A stretch of DNA of 64,000 nt from Paulinella micropora (lineage: Eukaryota; Cercozoa; Imbricatea; Euglyphida), in the NCBI GenBank assembly GCA_009731375.1, contig BJOX01000272.1:672123-736122 (forward strand), read 5' to 3'. Below are positions 54,198 through 64,000 of this stretch, in pieces (position 1 is the stretch's first letter; the number at the start of each line of letters is the position of its first letter). Below the pieces are notes generated by a model. It saw nothing but the letters and a program-made list of their open reading frames with translations. It was not told the origin of the DNA and did no database searches. A program made the translations under genes and the position numbers.

Positions 54198-54242
<45 letters not shown>

Positions 54243-54247
54243 GGATG

Positions 54248-54313
<66 letters not shown>
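53695..54313. repeat. (GATA)n microsatellite
   Basis: GATA with GGTA blocks and a GAAA block (54,110-54,147). Confidence 0.95.
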
Positions 54314-54315
<2 letters not shown>

Positions 54316-54745
54316 TGCTTAATCTGTGGGCGTGGCGTAACTTAAAATGCCATTGCCTCCTTTACTACCCCCGAGCAAGAACTCTCAGCACTTCAGCCGC
54401 GCACCACCGCCGTCCGCTGTGGTTGGTGCCTGTGCCCAGTTCAAGCTGAAAGGTAGCCCAGCCCTTTTGAACTGTACAGAACAACCACTAAAACACTCCC
54501 CCAGGGCGTGTGCCATAAGGAGATGATGACACGATCAAGCCGAGGTTTCAGGAGTTCACGCTCGTTGTGAGTTACCTTCTATAACCCCGACTTCATCAAC
54601 TCTTGGCATCACGGCCCCAGTCGGGAGATGGTCGCCTGTTTAGCCCTTGCGCTGCGCGCGATTAACGGCGGACACAAAACCGTCGTTATAGGGGGATTGG
54701 TTTTAGGCCGGAGCACTGAGCAGCTGGCCCTCTACATCCCCCCCG
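54314..54745. other. unique island between microsatellites
   Basis: About 430 bp of moderate-GC sequence without an ORF. No RNA gene could be recognised. Confidence 0.4.
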
Positions 54746-54746
54746 G

Positions 54747-54820
<74 letters not shown>

Positions 54821-54852
54821 CAGACAGATAGACAGACAGATAGACGATAAAG

Positions 54853-54931
<79 letters not shown>

Positions 54932-55076
54932 CAGATAGATAGATAGAAAGATAGATAGATAGATGGATAGATGGATGGATAGATAGGGAGAGAGAGAGGG
55001 GGGGTGGAGAGGGAGAGAGGGAGGGAGGGAGGGAGAGAGAGAGAGGGAGAGAGAGAGAGGTAGGTAGGTAGGTAGG

Positions 55077-55139
<63 letters not shown>

Positions 55140-55208
55140 CTAGAGGGATAGATAGATACATACATACATAGATACTACCAAGATCACATACATTACATTA
55201 TATATACA

Positions 55209-55271
<63 letters not shown>

Positions 55272-55345
55272 CATGCGTACATACATACATACATACATAC
55301 ATACATACATACATACCATACATACATACATACATAAATACAATT
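54745..55345. repeat. (GATA)n then (ACAT)n microsatellites
   Basis: GATA array to about 55,155, with GA-rich and GGTA blocks near 55,000-55,075, followed by ACAT to 55,345. A G-run and 10-N gap follow (55,353-55,388). Confidence 0.95.
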
Positions 55346-55477
55346 TTTTTTTGGGGGGGGGGGGGGGGGGGAGGGGGCNNNNNNNNNNTTCATTGAGAAT
55401 TGTCTGCACACCAAAGTCAAAGAATTAATTCATGCTCTGCACATCAATTCGCCCCCCCCCCCCCGTAATTATATATA

Positions 55478-58400
55478 CATATACATATTATATTATATTA
55501 TATTATATTATATTATATTATATTATATTATATTATATTATATTATATTTATATTATATTTATATTATATTATATTATATTATATTTATATTTATATTAT
55601 ATTATATTATATTATATTATATTATATTATATTATATTATATTATATTATATTATATTATATTATATTATATTATATTTTTTGAGTTATATTATATTATA
55701 TTATATTATATTATATTACATTAATATTAATATTATATTATATTATATTACATTAATATTAATATTATATTATATGGTATATAATATAATATAATATAAC
55801 ATAATATAATATAATATAATATTATATAATATTATATTATATTATATTACATTATTATATTATATTATATTATATTATATTATATTATATTATATTATAT
55901 TATATTATATTATATTATATTATATTATATTATATTATGATGGCATGGGATGGGATGGGATGGATGGGATGTTATGTTATGTTATGTTATGTTATGTTAT
56001 AGTATAATATAATAAATATAATATAATATAATATAATACAATACAATGCAATACAATACAATACAATACAATACAAATAATAATATAATATAATATAATA
56101 TAATATAATAAAATATAATATAATATAATATAATATAATATAATATAATATAATATAATATAATATAATATAATATAATATAATATGATATAATATAATA
56201 TAATATAATATAATATAATATAATATAATATAATATGATATGATATGATATGATATGATATGATATGATATGATATGATATGATATGATATGATATGATA
56301 TGATAACATAACATAACATAACATAATATAATATAATATAATATAATAAAAATATAATATAATATAATGTAATATAATATAATATAATATAATATAATAT
56401 AATATAATATAATATAATATATTATACATAACATCACATCACATTACTTGACATTACATTACATTACATTACATTACATTTCCTTTCATTTCATTTCATT
56501 ACATTACATTACATTACATTATATTATATTATATTATATTATATTATATTATATTATATTATATTATATTACATTACATTACATTACATTATATTATATT
56601 ACATTACATTACATTACATTATATTATATTATATTATATATATTATATTATATTATACTATACTATATTATATTATATTATATTATATTATATTATATCA
56701 TATTATATTATATTATATTATATTATATTATATTATATTATATTATATTATATTATATTACATTATATTATATTACATTATATTATATTATATTATATTA
56801 TATTATATTATATTATATTATATTATATTATATTATATTATATTATATTATATTATATTATATTATATTATATTATATTATATTATATTATATTATATTA
56901 TATTATATTATATTATATTATATTATATTATATTATATTATATTATATTATATTATATTATATTATATTATATTATATTATATTATATTATATTATATTA
57001 TATTATATTATATTATATTATATTATATTATATTATATTATATTATATTATATTATATTATATTATATTATATTATATTATATTATATTATATTATATTA
57101 TATTATATTATATTATATTATATTATATTATATTATATTATATTATATTATATTATATTATATTATATTATATTATATTATATTATATTATATTATATTA
57201 TATTATATTATATTATATTATATTATATTATATTATATTATATTATATTATATTATATTATATTATATTATATTATATTATATTATATTATATTATATTA
57301 TATTATATTATATTATATTATATTATATTATATTATATTATATTATATTATATTATATTATATTATATTATATTATATTATATTGTATTGTATTATATTA
57401 TATTATATTATATTATAAGATATTATATTGTATTGTATTGTATTGTATTGTATTATACTATACTATACTATACTATACTATACTATACTATACTATACTA
57501 TACTATGCTATACCATACCATACCATACCATACTATACCATACTATACTATACTATACTATACTATACTATACTATACTATACTATACTATACTTTCCTA
57601 TACTATACTATACTATACTATTCTATACTATACTATGCTATAATATACTATACTATACTATACTACACTATACTATACTATACTATACTATACTATACTA
57701 TATCATACTATACCATACTATACTATACTATACTATACTATACTACACTATACTATACTATACTATACTATACTATACTATACTATACTATACTACTATA
57801 CTATACTATACTATAGTACTATACTATACTATACTACTATACTATACTATACTATAGTACTATACTATACTATACTATACTATACTATACTATACTATAC
57901 TATACTATACTATACTATACTATATTATATTATATTATATTATATTATATTATATTATATTATATAAAACTATACTATACTATATTATATTATATTATAT
58001 ATTATATTAATATTATATTATATTATATTATATTATATTATATTATATTATATTATATAAAATTATATTATATTATATTATATTATATTATATTATATTA
58101 TATTATATTATATTATATTATATTATATTATACTATATTATATTATATTATATTATATTATATTATATTATAGTATATTACATTTATATTATATTACATT
58201 TATATTTATACTTATACTTATACTTATATTTATATTTACATTTATATTTATATTTACATTATACATTTATATTTATATTTATATTGTATTATATTGTATT
58301 GTATTGTATTGTATTGTATTGTATTGTATGTATTGTATGTATTGTATTGTATTGTATGTACTGTACTGTACTGTATTGTACTGTATTGTATTGTATTGTA

Positions 58401-58505
58401 TTATATTGTATTATATTATATTATATTATATTATATTATATTATATTATATTATATTATATTATATTATATTATATTATATTATATTATATTATATTATA
58501 TAATG
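55478..58505. repeat. ATATT pentanucleotide satellite, about 3 kb, with strand switches
   Basis: Period-5 array. Most is TATTA on the plus strand. Two segments (about 55,785-55,830 and 55,995-56,430) are the complementary AATAT phase. Variant units cluster in blocks: ATGAT (56,233-56,305), ACATT (56,450-56,620), ATACT (57,455-57,925), ATTGT (58,285-58,400). The clustering implies local amplification of mutated units. All long open frames across it are repeat artefacts. Confidence 0.95.
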
Positions 58506-58544
58506 GCGATTTCTTTGTCCCTTCTTATCTGACGAGAGACATAT

Positions 58545-58945
58545 ATATGCATACACATACATACATACATACATACATACATACATACATACATACACGC
58601 GTACATACATGCATACATTCATGCATACATATTCATGCATACATATTCATGCATGCTGCATCATGCATACATGTATACATACATACATACATACATACAC
58701 ACCATACACACATACACACACACACATACATACATACATACATACATAACATACATAACATACATAACATACATAACATACATAACATACATAACATACA
58801 TAACATACATAACATACATAACATACATAACATCATAACATGCATAACATACATAACATACATAACATACATATCATACATACATACATACATACATACA
58901 TACATAACATGCATACATACATACATACATACATACATACATACA

Positions 58946-58978
<33 letters not shown>

Positions 58979-59005
58979 GTACATATGTATGTATGTACGT
59001 ACGTA
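58545..59005. repeat. (ACAT)n with AACATACAT higher-order block
   Basis: ACAT array with a 9-bp CATAACATA block repeated about a dozen times near 58,743-58,870. Confidence 0.95.
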
Positions 59006-59157
59006 CATCAATCCATCCTGATTTGTCGATAGGCCTGAAAAAACAGGCTGCCAATTTGCCCAGGGTTGGATAATCTATTGCCTTTTTGTCCTGCGCGGAT
59101 AGGACATATTGGCATTAGTGTCTCGGCCGGCCCAGTCTGGGAAAAGTGGCATTTGCG

Positions 59158-59171
59158 CGTGAATATTCACG
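59158..59171. repeat. 14-bp perfect palindrome
   Basis: CGTGAATATTCACG in the unique DNA left of the large gap. Function unknown. Confidence 0.5.
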
Positions 59172-59408
59172 ACCAGCAAAATTCACGTGTTTTGCGGCTA
59201 GTGTGAACCCACAATTGCGAGTTTTCTAATTTTTGATACATAAAAATCCGCTTCTACCGTATAATTTTGCAACAAGCAAGCGACCCTGCTCAGCAGGGGG
59301 CTAGCTTGGGCTCGTGTTGTGTGTACTCTCACACTCCATTCACAGCAGGGATTGTGTTCTGCGCACTGGCTACCCACTGGCTACTCGCTGGCTACTCGCT
59401 GGCTACCC

Positions 59409-60405
59409 NNNNNNNNNNNNNNNNNNNNNNNNNNNNNNNNNNNNNNNNNNNNNNNNNNNNNNNNNNNNNNNNNNNNNNNNNNNNNNNNNNNNNNNNNNNN
59501 NNNNNNNNNNNNNNNNNNNNNNNNNNNNNNNNNNNNNNNNNNNNNNNNNNNNNNNNNNNNNNNNNNNNNNNNNNNNNNNNNNNNNNNNNNNNNNNNNNNN
59601 NNNNNNNNNNNNNNNNNNNNNNNNNNNNNNNNNNNNNNNNNNNNNNNNNNNNNNNNNNNNNNNNNNNNNNNNNNNNNNNNNNNNNNNNNNNNNNNNNNNN
59701 NNNNNNNNNNNNNNNNNNNNNNNNNNNNNNNNNNNNNNNNNNNNNNNNNNNNNNNNNNNNNNNNNNNNNNNNNNNNNNNNNNNNNNNNNNNNNNNNNNNN
59801 NNNNNNNNNNNNNNNNNNNNNNNNNNNNNNNNNNNNNNNNNNNNNNNNNNNNNNNNNNNNNNNNNNNNNNNNNNNNNNNNNNNNNNNNNNNNNNNNNNNN
59901 NNNNNNNNNNNNNNNNNNNNNNNNNNNNNNNNNNNNNNNNNNNNNNNNNNNNNNNNNNNNNNNNNNNNNNNNNNNNNNNNNNNNNNNNNNNNNNNNNNNN
60001 NNNNNNNNNNNNNNNNNNNNNNNNNNNNNNNNNNNNNNNNNNNNNNNNNNNNNNNNNNNNNNNNNNNNNNNNNNNNNNNNNNNNNNNNNNNNNNNNNNNN
60101 NNNNNNNNNNNNNNNNNNNNNNNNNNNNNNNNNNNNNNNNNNNNNNNNNNNNNNNNNNNNNNNNNNNNNNNNNNNNNNNNNNNNNNNNNNNNNNNNNNNN
60201 NNNNNNNNNNNNNNNNNNNNNNNNNNNNNNNNNNNNNNNNNNNNNNNNNNNNNNNNNNNNNNNNNNNNNNNNNNNNNNNNNNNNNNNNNNNNNNNNNNNN
60301 NNNNNNNNNNNNNNNNNNNNNNNNNNNNNNNNNNNNNNNNNNNNNNNNNNNNNNNNNNNNNNNNNNNNNNNNNNNNNNNNNNNNNNNNNNNNNNNNNNNN
60401 NNNNN
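59409..60405. other. 997-nt assembly gap
   Basis: Only N. Tandem GGCTACTCGCT repeats abut its left edge, so a collapsed tandem array is likely. Confidence 0.95.
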
Positions 60406-61210
60406 GTAGACTGCCTGGATCATGTTGGCGGTGGGACCCCCCTCCTTCTCGCGCGACCGACGGGTGTGGTCCGGATCGGATGCGGAGACGTATATCTTTT
60501 TTGGACCGCCTTGGACCACGCGCTCGTCGAGCAGCTGACGGTGTCGACGAGACGCTAGTTCGCTCGATGACACGGGACCAAAGTACAGTCGACGCGTGGT
60601 CCAAATCGGAACCAAGGCAGTATATTTTTTCTCGACCACACCGGACCACGCACGCCTGTCGACCACGCAAGAGGGAGGGACTTACAGCAACCATGATCAA
60701 ACAAGTGTAGCATCCCCTGGTAGACTGCCTGGATCATGTTGGCGGTGGGTCACCCCTCCCTCTCGCGGTGGTGGTCCGGATCGGACGTCTGGGTGTATAT
60801 ATTTTTTAGACCGCTTTGGACCACCCGTCGACACCGAGGTCAGTACCGACGACACACTGCCCTGTGTCATGGTGGCGGTGGGTCCCCTCCCCTCTCGGCC
60901 TTTCGACGGGTGGTCCGGATCGGACGCATGGACGTATATTTTATTTTGGCCGGTTTGGACCACGACGCACACACACACACACACGTCGATCGAACCAGTG
61001 CGACATTTCGCATGACTGCCTGGATCGTGTTGGCGGTGGGTATGCCTCACTTCAGGTGGTGTGTGGTCCGGGTCGGATGTCTGGACGTATATATTTTGTG
61101 GACCGCTTTGGACCACGCGCTCGTCGAGCAGCTGACGGTGTCGACGAGACAGTGAGCTCGCTCGTCGAGCAGCTGACGGTGTCGACGAGACAGTGAGTTC
61201 GCTCGACGAG
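60406..61210. repeat. GC-rich degenerate minisatellite
   Basis: Units of about 120-310 bp share TGCCTGGATCATGTTGGCGG, TGGTCCGGATCGGACG, GGACGTATATATTTT and GACCGCTTTGGACCACG. Copies start near 60,410, 60,722, 60,862 and 61,012. A 36-bp subrepeat (CGCTCGTCGAGCAGCTGACG...) is tandem at 61,118-61,195. Frames through it are not genes. Confidence 0.8.
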
Positions 61211-61228
61211 ACTGCCACGACTGTCACC

Positions 61229-61365
61229 CGGTGGTCCAAATCCGCCCGGATTTTTCTAGTCTGTTCTTTTGGCGCTTTGGACCGCCTTTGGAGCCTTGTG
61301 GTCCAAAGGGGCGGTCCAGGCAGTCGAGAATTTAATTAGGCACAGAGGGCGGATTTGGACCACCG
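61229..61365. mobile_element. MITE-like palindromic element, 137 bp
   Basis: Perfect 19-bp terminal inverted repeats: CGGTGGTCCAAATCCGCCC at 61,229-61,247 and its complement at 61,347-61,365. An inner inverted pair TTTGGACC/GGTCCAAA also occurs. The GGTCCAAA word is shared with the adjacent minisatellite. No clear target duplication. Confidence 0.5.
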
Positions 61366-61782
61366 CGGGGAGGGGGGACCTGCCATGTCCCGGGCTGAGC
61401 CGCAGGCCGGGATTTGAGGGAAAATTTTTGTCTTCTTCTGTTGGTTGGTTCATGCACGTATTGCCTTTTTGTCCCCATAGGGTCCAAATACAGTGATATA
61501 GCCGAAATATCGTGATATAGTACAAAAAGGCAGTGATATGGTACAAAAAGGCAGTGATATACACATAGTCCGGCCGGCCACAAACCTGAACCTAAGCTGG
61601 TCCGTTTCGTAACCGAACCTCTATCATAATCTTCGACACAAGCAAGACCAGAAGTGGCTAGCAGCCTGAACGAACATATTGCCATTTTTCCAATTGCCAC
61701 ATCTTGCGGTCAATTTTCCGGAAATTTACCGCGCCGCAAAACAGTGGAAATTTTCTTGCTTTTTTACTCACTCTGATTTTTC

Positions 61783-62523
61783 ATGTTTAGGTGCCATCGC
61801 GCGAAAATGATGCTAGCTCTACGGAACAAACGACTGGCCGCTGGGACGGACGCCCAGCCCCTCAAGCGACGCCGCCTGGAGTTGCCCCCGCTTACTCGTA
61901 CCGTCCCGCGCGAAGCTCTGCCGGGCGAGCCGTTCGCCACCGCATTGCTGTCTATATCGGATAGAACCCTTGCTCTGCACCGCGAGCCTCTATATTATCT
62001 AGGGCTTCCGCCTACGTGTTGGAAGTCGGGAGGGGAAGAAACCTACTCTGCGCTGGACTCTATGCTGTTGGCCAAGCGTATCGACGACCCCGTGGTAAAG
62101 GAGGCTGCTGGTCTGGTCGCCGCGGAGCACGCGGGTCTGTATTTACTGGAGGAGGAGTACGGTATTCCGGCTGTGGTTGCGAGCTTGGTCGCGGGATACG
62201 TCAATCCATCGTATTACGAACCACTGGAGGCTGGCGCGTGGAAGAATTCCAGCAACAAGGATATGCTCCGGTCGTTGTACAACAAAACGCGCTTAGCTAG
62301 CTTGTACATGCCCACTGTTGGTCGGTGCGAACCGTGGCGCGAGCTATGGGAGCTTGCAGTGCACACTGAGGAGAATTACGGGATTTCACGGAATCGGTTA
62401 TTGAGGCGTGCCAAAAGAGTCAGGGACACTTACTGGGACAATGCGGAGCAAAAACTCAACCGGTGTCTTGCCCGTTTTTTCCTGCTAGTGGACGAGAAGA
62501 GACGCAGCGTTTTGACTAATTAA
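61783..62523 (+). CDS. hypothetical protein of a GC-rich viral-like block, 246 aa
   Basis: Frame from ATG 61783; an ATG at 61807 is an equally likely start. A basic nuclear-localisation-like N-terminus (PLKRRRLELPPLTR) is followed by a mostly helical body (EETYSALDSMLLAKRIDDPV; VAAEHAGLYLLEEEYGIPAV) and ends KRRSVLTN. Intronless. Its stop is followed by TTAAAA-type AT-rich DNA 50 bp before the next gene. Such tight spacing and AT-rich spacers between GC-rich genes are usual in large DNA viruses. No family is recognised. Confidence 0.5.
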   Translation: MFRCHRAKMMLALRNKRLAAGTDAQPLKRRRLELPPLTRTVPREALPGEPFATALLSISDRTLALHREPLYYLGLPPTCWKSGGEETYSALDSMLLAKRIDDPVVKEAAGLVAAEHAGLYLLEEEYGIPAVVASLVAGYVNPSYYEPLEAGAWKNSSNKDMLRSLYNKTRLASLYMPTVGRCEPWRELWELAVHTEENYGISRNRLLRRAKRVRDTYWDNAEQKLNRCLARFFLLVDEKRRSVLTN

Positions 62524-62571
62524 AATGACTTTTTTTTCTTCTCTGTTTTAATACTATAACAGTGTTCCGGT

Positions 62572-62790
62572 ATGCTGGCCGTCTGTCCTACTTGCGGCAC
62601 CTGCTTTTTCGAAGGCCAGCTGTATTGGTCTGGAACTTGTAAAAAAGGGGATCCTCGGGACTTGGCTTCGCTCGTGTGCCGCCCTTATGGCGACGGCGCC
62701 TGCATCAACCCCGCTCGTGATATCCCTGGTGGAGACACTTGGGAAGAACGCGTGCGCTTCGTCAACAATTTTCTAGACGAGATCCTGTAA
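62572..62790 (+). CDS. small zinc-ribbon-like protein, 72 aa
   Basis: Begins MLAVCPTCGTCFFEGQLYWS, with CX2CX2C and two more Cys (GTCKKG, LVCRPYG) plus ACINPARD, suggesting one metal site. The rest is acidic and helical (EERVRFVNNFLDEIL). The size and N-terminal Cys pair recall small RNA-polymerase subunits or zinc ribbons, but the pattern does not fit RPB10. Followed by ACTAATTAAAAAAAC and a 49-nt AT-rich spacer to the next gene. Confidence 0.5.
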   Translation: MLAVCPTCGTCFFEGQLYWSGTCKKGDPRDLASLVCRPYGDGACINPARDIPGGDTWEERVRFVNNFLDEIL

Positions 62791-62839
62791 ACTAATTAAA
62801 AAAACTTCTCCTCTTGTTATATTATTTAATTAGCAACAA

Positions 62840-64000
62840 ATGGAAGTTGCGAGGTCGTACAAGCGGCAGCGCCTCGACGGCGCGACCGACGACTTTGTGC
62901 TACCGGTCGACGGACAGAGTGGCGACGTCCTTGTTTCGGACGGCGATGGGGGCGTGAGATGGGCAGCGGGCGGCGTGGCCGCGAACGAGGCTGTAGCGCT
63001 TAATACCGCTCACAGGCTGACTACGTCCGGGAACCCCCACTTGGTCGATCTAGCGGACCTAATTACCTTGGCGCTGGACACCGAAGCGAAAACTAACCAG
63101 CCGGCCGGGATGACTTCTAACAGCTCCGCTGGCTTTGTGGCCTCTGCCTCCAGCAATTCCGCCCAGGCCTACCTGGCCTTTGACAGCGACTTTTCGACCT
63201 TGTGGGGCACCACTGCGCCCGACAGCTACAGCGGCAACAACTACACTGCCATGATCGAGACGATGGTCGATAATCTCCCTGTAGCGGGCGCGTGGCTCCA
63301 GCTCGATCTACCAATGCACGCCAAGGTCACTGCTTACCACTTCACGTCTGCGGGGGCTATTACCGCGCCCAGGGACTGGGTAGTTGCTTACAGCGCGGAC
63401 GGCAGCCGGTGGTTCACTTGGGACAGCCAGACGGCCCAGACCTTTGTCGGCGACAGCCTGCGCACGTTCACGCCGGCAACCTCGGCCGACTACGCTCGGT
63501 ACCTGCGCGTAATCTGCACTAAAAACAACGGGGCGGGGGTTTGGTACATGCGGAGCCTGGCTTTCGACTACCAGCTATACAATGCCGGCTGCCTCGAGAA
63601 CACCAGCTACCCTACCAAGGCCTCGCAGCTAGCGCCCAAGGCGTACGTCGACCACCAGGTGGCAGGGGCAGTGAAGTTCCCGTCGATCATGCCTACCCAA
63701 GACGACTGTGTCGTGACCATGGACCCAGACGGCTCGATCTTTGCGGTCAAGGACAGGACGCTCAAGCAGCCGTCTTTGGCTCCTAGCGGTAATGGCGCAA
63801 TCGTGCTCATGGACACCGACTACACAGTCACGACGATCCCGGACACTCTCGCGAGGCTGCCTAACCCTCTGCCCGCCTGGACCACACAGCTGGTGACGGT
63901 CGATCCGGACGGTGTGCTAGGCCTGAGCAGCCAATTAAGCTCGTCGACGCTCACGCTGACAGGGGCTGGCGGCAACAGCACTCTTTCGGCTCCTTCCAGT
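62840..64000 (+). CDS. fibre-like protein with F5/8 type C (discoidin) domain, partial
   Basis: Open from ATG 62840 (MEVARSYKRQRLDGATDDFV) to the window edge, 387 codons without a stop. The N-terminus has GQSGDVLVSDGDGGVRWAAG, the DGxxxxW module of phage and giant-virus fibre proteins. Residues about 90-245 form an F5/8 type C domain: AFDSDFSTLWG, AWLQLDLPMHAKVTAYHF, DWVVAYSADGSRWFTW, YARYLRVICTKN and MRSLAFDYQLY. This fold binds cell-surface glycans or lipids. Then comes KAYVDHQV, another fibre motif, and Ser/Thr/Leu repeats. Likely a virion attachment protein; a secreted host adhesin is less likely because no signal peptide is seen. Confidence 0.7.
   Translation, partial: MEVARSYKRQRLDGATDDFVLPVDGQSGDVLVSDGDGGVRWAAGGVAANEAVALNTAHRLTTSGNPHLVDLADLITLALDTEAKTNQPAGMTSNSSAGFVASASSNSAQAYLAFDSDFSTLWGTTAPDSYSGNNYTAMIETMVDNLPVAGAWLQLDLPMHAKVTAYHFTSAGAITAPRDWVVAYSADGSRWFTWDSQTAQTFVGDSLRTFTPATSADYARYLRVICTKNNGAGVWYMRSLAFDYQLYNAGCLENTSYPTKASQLAPKAYVDHQVAGAVKFPSIMPTQDDCVVTMDPDGSIFAVKDRTLKQPSLAPSGNGAIVLMDTDYTVTTIPDTLARLPNPLPAWTTQLVTVDPDGVLGLSSQLSSSTLTLTGAGGNSTLSAPSS

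Noticed and set aside
54314-54745. Possible tRNA or 5S-like RNA in the unique island
   Set aside because: No complete cloverleaf, box A/B pair or 5S core could be traced by eye.
56448-57857. 469-aa open frame of Leu/Tyr/Ile repeats
   Set aside because: Produced entirely by the ATATT pentanucleotide array, with no start context or other sequence.
55478-58505. CRISPR-like appearance of regular repeats
   Set aside because: There are no unique spacers, the period is 5 bp, and the context is eukaryotic.
59267-60710. Open frames of 380-463 aa spanning 59.3-60.7 kb
   Set aside because: Most of their length is the N gap; the rest is minisatellite.

Overview
The window looks like one scaffold of a unicellular eukaryote (protist or alga). 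It has spliced genes with short (about 50 nt) GT-AG introns, very large microsatellites, several retrotransposon classes, and two blocks that look like integrated DNA-virus sequence. I cannot name the host. Many reading frames are broken by single-base shifts, often at homopolymers, and several N gaps sit beside G or C runs. Part of the damage is therefore probably assembly error and not true decay.

Layout. 1-about 10,830: an AT-rich element resembling a polinton-like virus or virophage. It has a coiled-coil protein running into what looks like an adenain-type protease at the left edge, two small basic proteins, an A32/FtsK-type packaging ATPase, two fibre genes (one ending in a self-cleaving S74 chaperone domain), and a retroviral-type integrase. 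Palindromes mark several gene ends, and three copies of a cruciform-forming intergenic cassette occur. A spliced, host-like gene (9,231-9,930) lies inside its apparent limits. About 11,000-16,735: a LINE with endonuclease, reverse transcriptase and a CCHC motif. About 16,740-17,800: a fragment of a second LINE on the other strand. 17,930-18,670: microsatellites. 18,730-20,735: a MORN-repeat membrane protein gene with breaks. 20,820-24,650: microsatellite, a repeat-flanked unit and unassigned DNA.

24,655-25,835 and 42,362-44,110 are collinear pieces of Copia elements on the minus strand. Between them lie a spliced SAP-domain gene (26,103-29,586), a nearly complete Ngaro-like tyrosine-recombinase retrotransposon with split direct repeats (29,891-36,630), and a spliced gene with a possible divergent SET-like domain (36,716-41,808). 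44,114-49,020 holds a degraded Ty3/Gypsy-type element containing a 219-bp inverted repeat. 49,025-52,015 has retroelement debris, LTR-like repeats and a LINE fragment. 52,144-53,622 is an intact gene for a secreted protein resembling DUF3431.

53,695-59,005 is almost entirely microsatellite, including about 3 kb of an ATATT pentanucleotide array that switches strand. After a 997-nt gap come a GC-rich minisatellite and a MITE-like palindrome. From about 61,780 to the right edge is a compact GC-rich block of three intronless genes. The last is a fibre-like protein with an F5/8 type C (discoidin) domain that runs off the window. This block is probably a second viral insertion.

The most unusual signal is the cruciform cassette that fills the spaces between viral genes exactly from stop codon to start codon. 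Paired base changes between copies support its fold.
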